Positions 9,096 to 20,042 are shown, counted from the first letter of the stretch. The stretch is DNA of 64,000 bases from Phytopythium helicoides (GCA_024867545.1 JANFNE010000012.1:1054001-1118000), one strand, 5' to 3'. Notes: a model not told the origin generated them from the letters alone. A program made the numbers and translations.

Positions 9096-10214
9096 TTAGT
9101 GGCTCAATGCCTCATCGCGGATCTTGCACGTGAACGCGTACGTGTTGACGGCGTTGGTGTACTGGCAGCGAATGTCGCCGTCCCCCGACTGCACCGCCTT
9201 GAGGAACTCTCGGTCCTCCGTCAGGTACATGTCGTCTCCAGGGAACTCGAACACGGTCTCCTGGTCGCTGTTGCCGATCAGCACGCGCAGCGTCGGCTTC
9301 TCCGAGTACGGCTCGACCACGGCGATGCGCAGACCATCGGCCATGAGCTCGAGCGACGCATCGTACGCCTCGCCCTGCAGCAGTGCGCCGTGCACGAGGT
9401 TGCCGAGCGCGCCGCTCTTGAAGAACCAGTTAGCCACGTGCGCGCGTGGCACGCGGTTCTCGGCAGGGATGATGTTCTCGTCCACGGGGACCTTCTCGAG
9501 GTAGCCGATGTCTCCCGGTGTGAGGCTCGCCTTGACGCTGCGGCTGTAGACCGAGTCCATGTCGACCTCGCCCACGAGGTAGCGCGCGATGTCGCAGAAG
9601 TGCGTGGCCTGCTCGACGATGGGACCGCCACAGTGCGCCGAGTTCCACCAGAACGGACTCGGGATGCTCGCGTACGTGCAGTTGTAGCGCGCCGTCAGAC
9701 ACACGACCTGCTTGTTCTGCAGCAGCTCCTTGATCTTGTCGGCGAACAGCGAGTAGCGGAACATGTAGCCGACCGACACGACCAGGTTCTTCTCTTGGCG
9801 CAGCTGCTCCACCTCGGCCGCGTACTTGGTCACTTCATCCACCGGCGCGTTCGACAGCGGCTTCTCGAGGAACACGTGCACGCCGGCGCGGAGGCACTGC
9901 AGCTCGAGTGGGTACTTGAAGCATCCGTGGAAGGAGGGCGGCACACCGATGAACACGGCCGTGGGCTTGACCTCAGCGAGCATGACCTCGAGGTCGCCGA
10001 AGACCTTGGTGTTGGTCCAGAAGTGTCCGGTCTCCTTGCGCGTGCGGCGCTCGTCGACTCGCTCTTGGGCCTTGTTGGTGAGCGGGTCGACGACGGCGAC
10101 GATGTCGACGCCAAGAGACTCGAGACGCGAGGCGTGGTCCCAGGGTCCTTCCGCTCCGCCAAAGTTGACGGCACCGGCGCCGATGAGAGCCACGCGGATG
10201 TTGGAGAAGGACAT
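9096..10214 (-). CDS. Gfo/Idh/MocA-family NAD(P)-dependent oxidoreductase, copy 1
   Basis: 372 residues, ATG at 10214. An N-terminal Rossmann fold opens with IRVALIGAGAVNFGG; the family's signature EKP stands at residues 117-119, and GGPIVEQATHFCD (His205) matches the conserved second-domain motif around the catalytic His. Known members oxidise or reduce sugars, inositols or cyclic diols with NAD(P). The beside-SWEET position suggests a sugar or sugar-derived substrate. It is tail-to-tail with DLH-1 and head-to-head (1.4 kb apart) with SWEET-1. It is nearly identical in protein to copy 3. Confidence 0.9.
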   Translation of the reverse strand: MSFSNIRVALIGAGAVNFGGAEGPWDHASRLESLGVDIVAVVDPLTNKAQERVDERRTRKETGHFWTNTKVFGDLEVMLAEVKPTAVFIGVPPSFHGCFKYPLELQCLRAGVHVFLEKPLSNAPVDEVTKYAAEVEQLRQEKNLVVSVGYMFRYSLFADKIKELLQNKQVVCLTARYNCTYASIPSPFWWNSAHCGGPIVEQATHFCDIARYLVGEVDMDSVYSRSVKASLTPGDIGYLEKVPVDENIIPAENRVPRAHVANWFFKSGALGNLVHGALLQGEAYDASLELMADGLRIAVVEPYSEKPTLRVLIGNSDQETVFEFPGDDMYLTEDREFLKAVQSGDGDIRCQYTNAVNTYAFTCKIRDEALSH

Positions 10215-11604
10215 TGTAGCTTGGTGGTGGAGGTGTGGTGGGTGCGGTCGGCTTGGTGCGTGTGTGCGCTGGTCGAGGTGAATTGGAGAATGACAAGCAT
10301 CGGACGCGTGGCTACGATGGACCGACTTTGCATTGCCCTCAATGATGCGTGGAGCATCCCATCAGTGTCATGTTGAAGTGCGAGCCGTGATACCCTTGCT
10401 TGTTTGATGAGATCGGACCGGAGTTGCCATGATCGCGAGCTACTTTGCCGCTCCTGTGAATTTGTACAGTGGACTCGATCGTTGTGTCCAAGTCATCTGC
10501 GTAAACTAGGATGAGTCCCTCAAACTTCGCCACGCTGTTGCTCACCCATATCAAAGCGCTTGAGCTCGATGTCACGGATCGCACGCTACGGTATATAGCA
10601 GCGATTCAGTTGCAGGATGACACCTCTCGCACAGATTACTAAAAAATGAACACCGGAGGATTTTGCGTTCATGTCCAAGCCTCAGATCGCAGGTCACTTT
10701 GTCAGGTACCTCTCCCGATAAGTAAATTCACCTGTCAAGGTCTTTGTGGCGCCATGCGTGGATCTTCTGACTTGCCGCCTGCTAACACGAGTGCGTGATT
10801 GAACAAGTGGGCGACAGGTGTGCTCGCAACGAAGCATCAATGACGGTGTTTGTCCAGGCCAAACAAAGAAAGTTTGACGTGACCGTTCTCTACCATTCGA
10901 TTTGCATGTCATTTGCATACTTCAATCTCTATCATCGGGTTCTTTTTGCGTGTGCGCGGAAAAGACAAGCATGTGTGTCCGCAGTCCCGATGACTCGATG
11001 CTTGACAGTGGCTGGCCCACAAAAAGGCTAAAGGTGTGCACTGCACTAGTAGATCGGCGGCGAGGGTTGCAATGACGCAGGTATTGTTGCACATCGAACA
11101 CCATCATTGTATGACTTGTGTACGCCCATTGCTAGATCATGCACACGAAAGAATCGCTCCTCCTCATCTGACTTCACAATTCTCTCACCAGTCGGTGTTG
11201 TGACAATACATAATGCAGATTGAAGCTTCGAGGTGATATTGGGTGAGTGAGCTGCTCGTGGCAACGCGATGAACTAACAGCTGGATTTACGCTGCTCACC
11301 ATCAATGAATGACCACTGGTGAGCAGTGCAAAATCTATCTCCCAAGTCTAAAATAAACTGTGTAGGTGGAGGCTTCAACGAGGGATAGGCAGACGAGGAT
11401 ACTCCACAGACTCAACGAGGTATGACAGGTCCCGTGCTGCTGCCGTGCATCGTCCAGCATATATAGTATGTACCTTGTACCGCTGGAGGTCTGTGACGGT
11501 TGCATAGCGTCGCTGGCTTGTGTAGTCTCAAATCTTTACCCTCACTCTCACATTTGCGCTTCTCCCGGCACCAGCTCCCTCACCCAGCGACCGCAGTACT
11601 TACC
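10215..11604. promoter_or_regulatory. Shared upstream region of oxidoreductase-1 and SWEET-1
   Basis: This 1.4-kb head-to-head spacer carries no convincing gene. The ~110 bp nearest the oxidoreductase and the ~80 bp nearest SWEET match the corresponding spacers of copies 2 and 3; the middle is largely different. It holds TATA-like sequences at about 10588 and 11458 (tatata) and an inverted repeat at 11292-11326. Confidence 0.5.
11292..11326. repeat. Inverted repeat upstream of SWEET-1, 10-bp arms
   Basis: Arms 11292-11301 (ctgctcacca) and 11317-11326 are perfect reverse complements around a 15-base spacer, 279 bp before the SWEET-1 ATG. A possible regulator site or stem-loop. Confidence 0.5.
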
Positions 11605-12291
11605 ATGGCGTCTGACGCCGCTCAAAATACCATCAATGTGCTCGCCACCATCGCCACCGTCTGCATCTTCGTCAGCATGATCCCGACCATCTGGAGACTT
11701 CACAAGAAGCGAAGCACGCAAGGCGTCAACTTTTACCCTCTGGCTGCCATGTTTGGTCAGTCGATGGGTTGGGTCCTCTACGGTTGGGCTGACCACGCAT
11801 TCTGGCCGGTTGGTGCAGTGAACCTCGTTGGTGCTGTGCTCGGACTCATTTTCTCGATCGTGCACATCGTCCACGAGACGGAGTTCCGGACCCGATACAT
11901 CGCGTGTTTTGCTGCTGTTACGGCTCTCGTCGTGGCTCTGCTTCTTTATCGCGTGTTGGGCACTCAATCCGATGACACTATTGCCAAAGTTCTCGGGTAT
12001 TTTGCTGATGTCGGTGGCATTATTATGTTTGGTTCTCCGTTGATGCTTCTGGGAACGGTAGTGAAGACCAAGAACTCCGAGATGATTGCGACACCGATGG
12101 CCATTGCTGGAGCTATCAACGGGAGTTTATGGACGGCGTACGGTATCATGGAGGATGACTTGTACGTGTTGGTTCCGAACTGTGCGAGTGCGATCTTGTG
12201 TTTCATTCAGCTAGCATTGGTCGTTCTGTATCCGTCGAAGAAGGTGAATGTGAACGCCGACGATTTGCTGGAGAAGGCTTCGACCACATAA
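11605..12291 (+). CDS. SWEET (MtN3/saliva) sugar transporter, copy 1
   Basis: 228 residues from the ATG at 11605, the usual length for a eukaryotic SWEET. Seven hydrophobic helices are arranged as two three-helix MtN3/PQ-loop bundles with a linker helix: first repeat ~8-95 ('FVSMIPTIWRLHKKRST', 'FGQSMGWVLYGW'), linker ~100-125, second repeat ~130-215 ('FGSPLMLLGTVVKTKNSE', 'AGAINGSLWTAYG'). The short basic tail ends in KASTT. SWEETs are bidirectional uniporters for mono- or disaccharides in plasma or vacuolar membranes; here import of plant or host sugar is plausible. It differs from SWEET-3 at very few residues (for example Gly for Asp after STQ). It is divergent from oxidoreductase copy 1. 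Confidence 0.9.
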   Translation: MASDAAQNTINVLATIATVCIFVSMIPTIWRLHKKRSTQGVNFYPLAAMFGQSMGWVLYGWADHAFWPVGAVNLVGAVLGLIFSIVHIVHETEFRTRYIACFAAVTALVVALLLYRVLGTQSDDTIAKVLGYFADVGGIIMFGSPLMLLGTVVKTKNSEMIATPMAIAGAINGSLWTAYGIMEDDLYVLVPNCASAILCFIQLALVVLYPSKKVNVNADDLLEKASTT

Positions 12292-13727
12292 GAAGTGCAC
12301 GTGTGTGGAATGGGTTGCATGGTTTTGAGTTTAATTTGTTTGAATAAGATTGTTCTGGTATCGTCATGTCGGTGTTAGATGATTTGTGGATTTTTCTTGA
12401 TAAGTTTGTTTTGTCAGCTGGAAGCACATAGTGATCGTAGTTCTTACCAAAGAAAACAATGCTAGGTCGGTTCAAGTTTGCGTTCAATTTTGACGTTTGA
12501 TGTTTCAATCTAGCTTGAGGGTACGGACAGGTATACCCGCCGATATAATGCTAAACTGGTTCAACCCAATGAACGCAGTCCACTGATTAAATGCGCGTTG
12601 CATATTCACATCAGTCAGATTTCTTCGTCTTTCTTCGTGGATTTTTTTTTTTTAGTTTGATACTGATTTTGCAATTGGATCGACTAGGTCGACACAAGGC
12701 TAGTAACAAATGACGCAATGAAGATCGGAATGCCTCTTAAGCTAAGTTTTTTCGCAAAAAGTTCCACCACCAAATGCGGGAGGAAAAGACAATCTCTTAG
12801 CCTTCAAGTGAGTGCAACTTGCACTCTGCAATGATAATTCCATGCTAATACCGCAATTGTAGTTTTATGATTTTACACAACATCCATACATAACCTTATG
12901 TGTTTAATCCTGGAAATCAAGGAGCTTATGCGCCATTTGACTGGAAACATACACGGTGGACTCGCAACACGGCAGCAAATTACGTGACCAATCTGGCGAT
13001 GGATTTGAGGGCATCCGGAACTCTCTCATCTACCTCAGCCAGCGTATCCTCCACCAGAATAGCAAACATCTAGCATCATCTGACGCATGATCATATCAGC
13101 ACTCACACAATATCACTAACTACTTTCATAGAGGATTTAACACTCTTCACGAAGCTGCTTGGATAATAAATAGACTCAGTTTCACTGTCATCGTCATCAC
13201 AATTTTCATCTATACGTCGATGCTACTACTGCGAGATCTGGCGCTGCTCCATTTGGCTGAGCCTCTTTGTTAGGCTAACGCTGTCAAGATAAGGTGAACA
13301 GTGCTCGGTTGCAACTTGTTTCTTGTTCATACCCCTACGAGAAGGTAGCACGCTGTTTGCATTCTTCTCCGATGTTTCTTACTTCGAAGTAGTTTGATTT
13401 CGGAACTGACTCATCTGTTTTGCACATGTCAGGCTCCACAGAATTTCACCACTGAAGAGACAAAAGTTTAAATTAGTGCACGGGTAATGTGGAACTGGAA
13501 GGCAAGTAGGTTTTTGGCCGAGTCAAGATAGCTGTGACAGCCTGGTACACGTGAAATGTGTCTTTGAAGATTTCCTTCAGACGGTGGACAAGTATTCCTG
13601 TAGACTTCCAACACATCGCATGTTTAAAAAGCACAAGGCACTTACTCTTTGGCGTGAAAGTCATTCATCAGCAATGTTTACGAGCACATCTGATACTTCA
13701 CGGCATTTACGAGCTACATATGTATCC
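12292..13727. other. AT-rich spacer between SWEET-1 and SWEET-2
   Basis: The first ~220 bp (SWEET-1 3' flank) match, in reverse, the sequence at about 25058-25290 and 19270-19375. The rest is AT-rich, with a run of T at about 12642-12654, and shows no gene. It separates the inverted copy 1 from copy 2, whose SWEET genes are tail-to-tail. Confidence 0.6.
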
Positions 13728-14411
13728 TTACACCGAAATTTTATCAAGGAGCTCATTCGGGCTCACATTCACCTTCTTCGACGGATACAGAATGACCAAT
13801 GCTAGCTGAATGAAACACAAGATCGCACTCGCACAGTTCGGAACCAACACGTACAAGTCATCCTCCATGATACCGTACGCCGTCCATAAACTCCCGTTGA
13901 TAGCTCCAGCAATGGCCATCGGTGTCGCAATCATCTCGGAGTTCTTGGTCTTCACTACCGTTCCCAGAAGCATCAACGGAGAACCAAACATAATAATGCC
14001 ACCGACATCAGCAAAATACCCGAGAACTTTGGCAATAGTGTCATCGGATTGAGTGCCCAACACGCGATAAAGAAGCAGAGCCACGACGAGAGCCGTAACA
14101 GCAGCAAAACACGCAATGTATCGGGTCCGGAACTCCTTCTCGTGGACGATGTGCACGATCGAGAAAATGAGTCCAAGCACAGCACCAACGAGGTTCACTG
14201 CACCAACCGGCCAGAATGCGTGGTCAGCCCAACCGTAGAGGACCCAACCCATCGACTGACCAAACATGGCAGCCAGAGGGTAAAAGTTGACGTCTTGCGT
14301 GCTTCGCTTCTTGTGAAGTCTCCAGATGGTCGGGATCATGCTGACGAAGATGCAGACGGTGGCGATGGTGGCGAGCACATTGATGGTATTTTGAGCGGCG
14401 TCAGACGCCAT
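13728..14411 (-). CDS. SWEET sugar transporter, copy 2
   Basis: 227 residues, ATG at 14411. Identical in design and nearly in sequence to SWEET-1 and SWEET-3 up to the last dozen codons. There it departs: it ends VSPNELLDKISV where the others end VNADDLLEKASTT. The switch falls at about 13763, exactly where near-identity with copy 3 begins, so the 4.25-kb repeat boundary runs through the gene's last codons. The reading frame survives and all seven helices are intact. Head-to-head with the broken oxidoreductase copy 2. Confidence 0.88.
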   Translation of the reverse strand: MASDAAQNTINVLATIATVCIFVSMIPTIWRLHKKRSTQDVNFYPLAAMFGQSMGWVLYGWADHAFWPVGAVNLVGAVLGLIFSIVHIVHEKEFRTRYIACFAAVTALVVALLLYRVLGTQSDDTIAKVLGYFADVGGIIMFGSPLMLLGTVVKTKNSEMIATPMAIAGAINGSLWTAYGIMEDDLYVLVPNCASAILCFIQLALVILYPSKKVNVSPNELLDKISV

Positions 14412-15924
14412 GGTAAGTACTGCGGTCGCTGGGTGAGGGAGCTGGTGCCGGGAGAAGCGCAAATGTGAGAATGAGGAAAACAACTCGAAACAGCTCCTAC
14501 TCGCACTCATAGTCAATCATTTCTATTGAATGTACAGAGGCTCGTTTACATGCTTTGAGGTGTCGTGGGTTGTCGAGTTCGTTCCCATGCAGTATCACCT
14601 TCTGCCTATCCATGCTGAAGATTGTGAACTGCAATAGACAAGTCGAATGTTCACCGGATTGGGCAAACACATCAGACACCTGTTGAAGTCGGGAAGGTCT
14701 GGTAACGGTGCATACAAGTTCAGTTGTTAGTTGAAGGAGCAGTCAGTTCGTCGTCGGGAGCAGATCATGAACCCAGTATCAATCAGGAGCTGCAGCTGTA
14801 ACTTGGATTGCCTTGTTGCTTGGCAATGATACTCGTCACTGAGGAGAGGGGCGATACTCGAGATTCGTTCGTGTCTTCAGCTGTCTAACGTAGTGATGGG
14901 CGGACACATGCGATCGAGGCGGTTCAAAAGGAGTGTCGTGCGCGGTGCTGCGGAGTGAGCATGCAACCTCCTTGTCACGAAGCTCCCGCCATCGATCGAT
15001 ACGCTACAGCGTGAGACCTTCTGTCATTTTCTACCGCCCGAAGCAGATTGCGGGAGCTACTGTCAAGTCATTAGCCCAGCACCGGCACCAAGCGCCATGA
15101 TATGAGCGGCACCACCACTGACGCATCCAAATGATGAAGGCAGGACTTCAATCACACCCCTGAGTGGGATTGACGACACACAGCTACTTTCACCGCTATA
15201 CCCGACTGCAATAAGTGGATGTCGTTACTTACAATCTGCTCTCCTATATGCCTTGACCTGATAGATTTGGTGGCTTGCGGTTTTTGTAGACGACATCCAG
15301 GATTTTCGTCGGCCACCATCATAGTCATAGTCGGTGATTTGCATAAAGATTTCTTTTCTTTTCCTTTGGTTTCTGCGAATGTAGGCACCAACAGGCCAGT
15401 GTTAGGTAGGTGACTTGCGATAGACGAAGAGCGATTCCGCGTACTGTACTTCGCTGCGTGGTGGATGAACTTTGAATTGAACTGTTTATTTGATATTGAG
15501 AATGAGTTTACGTTGTGAACTTTGTGAACAGGGAGATCCGGTGACTTTTTCCTTCACTTTGCACGTTGATATTATCGAGAACGACGTTCTGATCAGACGA
15601 CGCATATTGTTGACATTCCAGTCTTAGCAATCAATCCGTGAAGACCTCTCCGTTGGAAAGCCTGCTTCAATGTCGTTGCTCTCAAAGAAAATCCGACCGA
15701 GACCAGCATGGCTCACACTTCAACATGATATGCAATTCCGCGCGCCTCGTCATGACGAGGGAGAATCTTGTATTGGCCAACAAGCTTACAGCTCCGGTTG
15801 CATCAAAGTAAATCCAGTCTATCATAGCCACTCGTCCAATGCTTGTCATTCTCCAATTCGCCTCGACCAGCGCACGCACGCACCAAGCCGACCGCACCCA
15901 CCACACCTCCACCACCAAGCAATA
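14412..15924. promoter_or_regulatory. Shared upstream region of SWEET-2 and oxidoreductase-2
   Basis: A 1.5-kb head-to-head spacer, essentially identical to 20043-21555. No convincing gene lies in it. The plus-strand frame opening at 15670 reads into the oxidoreductase but has no homology before the MSFSN start and is probably leader. A perfect 16-bp palindrome lies at 15745-15760. Confidence 0.6.
15745..15760. promoter_or_regulatory. 16-bp perfect palindrome upstream of oxidoreductase-2
   Basis: cctcgtcatgacgagg is its own reverse complement. It lies 165-180 bp before the ATG at 15925 and carries CGTCA/TGACG half-sites like the DLH upstream palindromes. Repeated at 21376-21391. Confidence 0.5.
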
Positions 15925-17044
15925 ATGTCCTTCTCCAACATCCGCGTGGCTCTCATCGGCGCCGGTGCCGTCAACTTTGGCGGAGCGGAAGGACCCTGGG
16001 ACCACGCCTCGCGTCTCGAGTCTCTTGGTGTCGACATCGTCGCCGTCGTCGACCCGCTCACCCACAAGGCCTCAAGAGCGAGTCGACGAGCGCCGCACGC
16101 GCAAGGAGACCGGACACTTCTGGACCAACACCAAGGTCTTCGGCGACCTCGAGGTCATGCTCGCTGAGGTCAAGCCCACGGCCGTGTTCATCGGTGTGCC
16201 GCCCTCCTTCCACGGATGCTTCAAGTACCCACTCGAGCTGCAGTGCCTCCGCGCCGGCGTGCACGTGTTCCTCGAGAAGCCGCTGTCGAACGCGCCGGTG
16301 GATGAAGTGACCAAGTACGCGGCCGAGGTGGAGCAGCTGCGCCAAGAGAAGAACCTGGTCGTGTCGGTCGGCTACATGTTCCGCTACTCGCTGTTCGCCG
16401 ACAAGATCAAGGAGCTGCTGCAGAACAAGCAGGTCGTGTGTCTGACGGCGCGCTACAACTGCACGTACGCGAGCATCCCGAGTCCGTTCTGGTGGAACTC
16501 GGCGCACTGTGGCGGTCCCATCGTCGAGCAGGCCACGCACTTCTGCGACATCGCGCGCTACCTCGTGGGCGAGGTCGACATGGACTCGGTCTACAGCCGC
16601 AGCGTCAAGGCGAGCCTCACACCGGGAGACATTGGCTACCTCGAGAAGGTCCCCGTGGACGAGAACATCATCCCTGCCGAGAACCGCGTGCCACGCGCGC
16701 ACGTGGCTAACTGGTTCTTCAAGAGCGGCGCGCTCGGCAACCTCGTGCACGGCGCGCTGCTGCAGGGCGAGGCGTACGATGCGTCGCTCGAGCTCATGGC
16801 CGATGGTCTGCGCATCGCCGTGGTCGAGCCGTACTCGGAGAAGCCGACGCTACGCGTGCTGATCGGCAACAGCGACCAGGAGACCGTGTTCGAGTTCCCT
16901 GGAGACGACATGTACCTGACGGAGGACCGCGAATTCCTCAAGGCGGTGCAGTCAGGGGACGGCGACATTCGCTGCCAGTACGCCAACGCCGTCAACACGT
17001 ACGCGTTCACGTGCAAGATCCGCGATGAGGCATTGAACCACTAA
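15925..17044 (+). pseudogene. Gfo/Idh/MocA oxidoreductase, copy 2, frameshifted
   Basis: Near-identical to copy 3 (21556-22674) but with one extra c at 16070/16071, about codon 49. The frame beginning at the ATG 15925 therefore runs into a stop at 16167; the rest of the protein, with EKP and the second-domain His motif, continues in another frame to 17044. The insertion falls in the Rossmann fold, so the translated product would be a ~80-residue fragment. Everything else is intact, so the lesion is either very recent or an assembly error in a collapsed repeat. Neighbours and spacing match copies 1 and 3. Confidence 0.85.
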
Positions 17045-17239
17045 GGTTAATGACTGTAGGTCATTTCGATCGGTTGATTGGCATATGACAGTCGTGTGTA
17101 TGTGTGTGCCAACACAGAGAGGCAAGTAGGACGAGAGGAGAAAGTGTAGTGAGGAGTAGTGTGGGACATCCATGTTCGCGTTGCCATTGAAGACACATCG
17201 CCGCTACGCACTGGGCTACGATGCGCTCAATATCCCTCT

Positions 17240-18001
17240 TTACAGCGGGTTGACCGTCTGTGTGAACTTGATGGCCTTGTGCCAAGCATTCTTCACGTTC
17301 TCCTTGACCGTCTCGTCCTCGAGGTCACCACGGTTGACCCAGCCATGAATCATGTCCGGGAAGTCGACGACCTCGCTGAGCTCACCGACGACACCGCCCT
17401 TGGCCTTGAGGATCTTTTGCACGCTACCGCCCTCGCGCACATAGTCTGGGTCGTTACCGGCCGAGAGAAGTAGTTGTGGTACCGTGATCTTCTCGGTGAG
17501 CTTCTCGACAGCACCCTCACCCTTGAGCAGCTCCTCGACCTTCCAAGACGGGTGGAATGATACATGGCCCTTGAGCACCGGGTCGGCCGTGGCAGACTGC
17601 GACGCACCGACCCAACCTCCCCAGCAGTAGCCGTAGCTGCTAATGGCTTCGACGCCCGCCTCCTTCTGCAGGTACTCGATGGCGGTGCGCACCTTGCCGG
17701 AGACGGCATCGAAGTTGTACTTGGACACCCACTCACCTATTCCCGACATGTCATTGATGTCGACCCAATCGCTGTCCACGAGGTCCACAACCACTACCGC
17801 GTAGCCTAGTTTGCCGAGCGCCTCAGCGTCCTTCTTGATACGACCGCTGTCGGGGCCGAGGACGTCCGGGAACGACAGTACCCCGGCCTTGGAGGTGGCA
17901 GGACCCGCCACGAAAAGCGACGCACCGTTGTAGGTCTTGATCACGCCCTGACCGCCAGCACACTCGCGTGCAGGCTCCATTTCGGCGGGGCAACAGCTCA
18001 T
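17240..18001 (-). CDS. Dienelactone hydrolase family protein, copy 2 (DLH-2)
   Basis: 253 residues from the ATG at 18001 (MSCCPAEMEPARECAGG). The triad is intact: GYCWGG Cys, AGNDPDY Asp and MIHGWVNRG His. Against DLH-1 it differs mainly around residues 70-95 (VDLVDSDWVDINDMSGIGEW). It is tail-to-tail with the oxidoreductase, stop codons 195 bp apart. Its upstream 80 bp resemble DLH-1's upstream, and an inverted repeat lies at 18173-18204. Confidence 0.9.
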   Translation of the reverse strand: MSCCPAEMEPARECAGGQGVIKTYNGASLFVAGPATSKAGVLSFPDVLGPDSGRIKKDAEALGKLGYAVVVVDLVDSDWVDINDMSGIGEWVSKYNFDAVSGKVRTAIEYLQKEAGVEAISSYGYCWGGWVGASQSATADPVLKGHVSFHPSWKVEELLKGEGAVEKLTEKITVPQLLLSAGNDPDYVREGGSVQKILKAKGGVVGELSEVVDFPDMIHGWVNRGDLEDETVKENVKNAWHKAIKFTQTVNPL

Positions 18002-19355
18002 GGTGGTTGAGGTGGTGGTGGGTGGGCTTGGCTGGTTCACTTCGGAAGGCAAGTTTGAGAATGAGAACACGATCGAATGGAGGAAAGTATCCAGCCGAGG
18101 CCGCCGGAGCATCGATGCCGACACAGTCTCTGCCCAAAGGCAACCTGTTTACGACCCCCACCAAAGCACGCAGTTGACGGCATCTTGGACCGCGATTCGT
18201 CAACCACAGTTATTGCAAACGTTAAAGTTGTACGTGATTGAGTAATATTTTTCACGTGTCTCTCTCTGAAAAGCATGTTGTCTTCTTTTGAAGGGAGCAT
18301 CATTCTGACGTTGTGTTGCACTAAGATATTAAAAAAGTTGATAAATTTTGTGTAAGTCGTGCTGTAATCGTGACTCGTTATTTTCAACTCGCCACGCACA
18401 GATGAACAACATTAGCCGGAAAGAACTTTCCTCTGTCCACTTCATCAGTCAAACGGCTCACTATTCAAACGGCTCACTGCGCTGGCTTTGCGCCATTATA
18501 TTGAAGCGAGCGAAGAATGGTGGCTGCGCGAGCTTCAAATCTCATTTTAACGCGAGCCGTTGCTCCTCGCCCATAACCAGGCGATAGCTAAAGGGCTGTA
18601 CAAAGGATAGATTCATTCGGTCAGTCGATGAAAATGCCCGCGCCACGAATGCGTGGTTGCACTGGATCATCATGGACCACGCTTTGATTGCTTTTTTCGA
18701 GAATAAAAAAACAAGAACTATCTCTATGCGCGATCCTAGATGGTATTGCAAGATTATCTCACAGATTTTTTGTTGCCGCTTGTCCTACCTTCCCGTACAT
18801 TGCCTGCTTTTCCTTGCGAGGATTACACCAACACGCCACATTCATTATTTTCTCTAACTACTTAGGTTAGAGCTGCGACTGCCACGAGAAAGCAAGTGAA
18901 TGTGAAGAACCCAGAATCCCTACCAGAGTCAATGATGTTGTAGATCATATTGAGTGAGCCCAGCAATCGTTTCGAGAAGCTCCCAAACCCAACGAGCCTA
19001 GCCTCTTACATCTCATCAGCTGCCTTTGTGATTTGAAAAGCAGAATCATCCATCCTCGACAGCATTACGTATTCTAACCTCCGCAAAATTAGCTGGACTT
19101 TGTCATGATGACTCGTTTCGGATCTTCGCCCATTTGTTGCTGGTATCAAAACACGCAAGGTCCAAACTTGAAACAAGAAGAATTAACTCCCATGATTGAT
19201 ATGACCACTCAATGCGCGTATAATCAATGGAACATATTTTTCGATTCAATCCGAATTGGTGCTGTGTTTTGTAAGTATTCTTCGCATACCAGAACAATCT
19301 TATTCAAACAAATTAAACTCAAAACCATGCAACCCATTCCACATACGTGCACTTC
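18002..19355. other. Spacer between repeat copies A and B
   Basis: Holds the DLH-2 upstream region (to about 18210) and then AT-rich sequence without a recognisable gene. About 18890-19130 is similar to 24655-24900, and 19270-19355 is the SWEET 3' flank shared with copy 1. Confidence 0.6.
18173..18204. promoter_or_regulatory. Imperfect palindrome upstream of DLH-2
   Basis: It begins gttgacggcatc and ends gattcgtcaac, an imperfect inverted repeat aligning with the DLH-1 palindrome at 7943-7977 and lying 172-203 bp before the DLH-2 ATG. Confidence 0.5.
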
Positions 19356-20042
19356 TTATGTGGTCGAAGCCTTCTCCAGCAAATCGTCGGCGTTCACATT
19401 CACCTTCTTCGACGGATACAGAACGACCAATGCTAGCTGAATGAAACACAAGATCGCACTCGCACAGTTCGGAACCAACACGTACAAGTCATCCTCCATG
19501 ATACCGTACGCCGTCCATAAACTCCCGTTGATAGCTCCAGCAATGGCCATCGGTGTCGCAATCATCTCGGAGTTCTTGGTCTTCACTACCGTTCCCAGAA
19601 GCATCAACGGAGAACCAAACATAATAATGCCACCGACATCAGCAAAATACCCGAGAACTTTGGCAATAGTGTCATCGGATTGAGTGCCCAACACGCGATA
19701 AAGAAGCAGAGCCACGACGAGAGCCGTAACAGCAGCAAAACACGCAATGTATCGGGTCCGGAACTCCTTCTCGTGGACGATGTGCACGATCGAGAAAATG
19801 AGTCCAAGCACAGCACCAACGAGGTTCACTGCACCAACCGGCCAGAATGCGTGGTCAGCCCAACCGTAGAGGACCCAACCCATCGACTGACCAAACATGG
19901 CAGCCAGAGGGTAAAAGTTGACGTCTTGCGTGCTTCGCTTCTTGTGAAGTCTCCAGATGGTCGGGATCATGCTGACGAAGATGCAGACGGTGGCGATGGT
20001 GGCGAGCACATTGATGGTATTTTGAGCGGCGTCAGACGCCAT
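19356..20042 (-). CDS. SWEET sugar transporter, copy 3
   Basis: 228 residues, ATG at 20042, with both MtN3 repeats and seven helices. Its body matches SWEET-2 and its last codons (VNADDLLEKASTT) and 3' flank match SWEET-1. This mosaic shows where the duplication or conversion edge lies. Head-to-head with oxidoreductase copy 3. Confidence 0.9.
   Translation of the reverse strand: MASDAAQNTINVLATIATVCIFVSMIPTIWRLHKKRSTQDVNFYPLAAMFGQSMGWVLYGWADHAFWPVGAVNLVGAVLGLIFSIVHIVHEKEFRTRYIACFAAVTALVVALLLYRVLGTQSDDTIAKVLGYFADVGGIIMFGSPLMLLGTVVKTKNSEMIATPMAIAGAINGSLWTAYGIMEDDLYVLVPNCASAILCFIQLALVVLYPSKKVNVNADDLLEKASTT

Larger units (their letters stand above)
13763..18011. repeat. 4.25-kb direct repeat, copy A
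   Basis: This segment is almost base-for-base identical to 19394-23641, with a constant offset of 5,631 that becomes 5,630 after the extra base at about 16070. It contains SWEET-2, the long SWEET/oxidoreductase spacer, the broken oxidoreductase and DLH-2. Outside the ends the two flanks diverge abruptly. Confidence 0.9.

Noticed and set aside
8967..10376. 469-codon plus-strand frame
   Set aside because: Antisense shadow of oxidoreductase copy 1; the same artefact recurs antisense to copies 2 and 3.
15670..15924. N-terminal extension of oxidoreductase copies 2 and 3 (85 codons)
   Set aside because: Not conserved upstream of copy 1, no targeting features; the MSFSN start fits the Rossmann fold.
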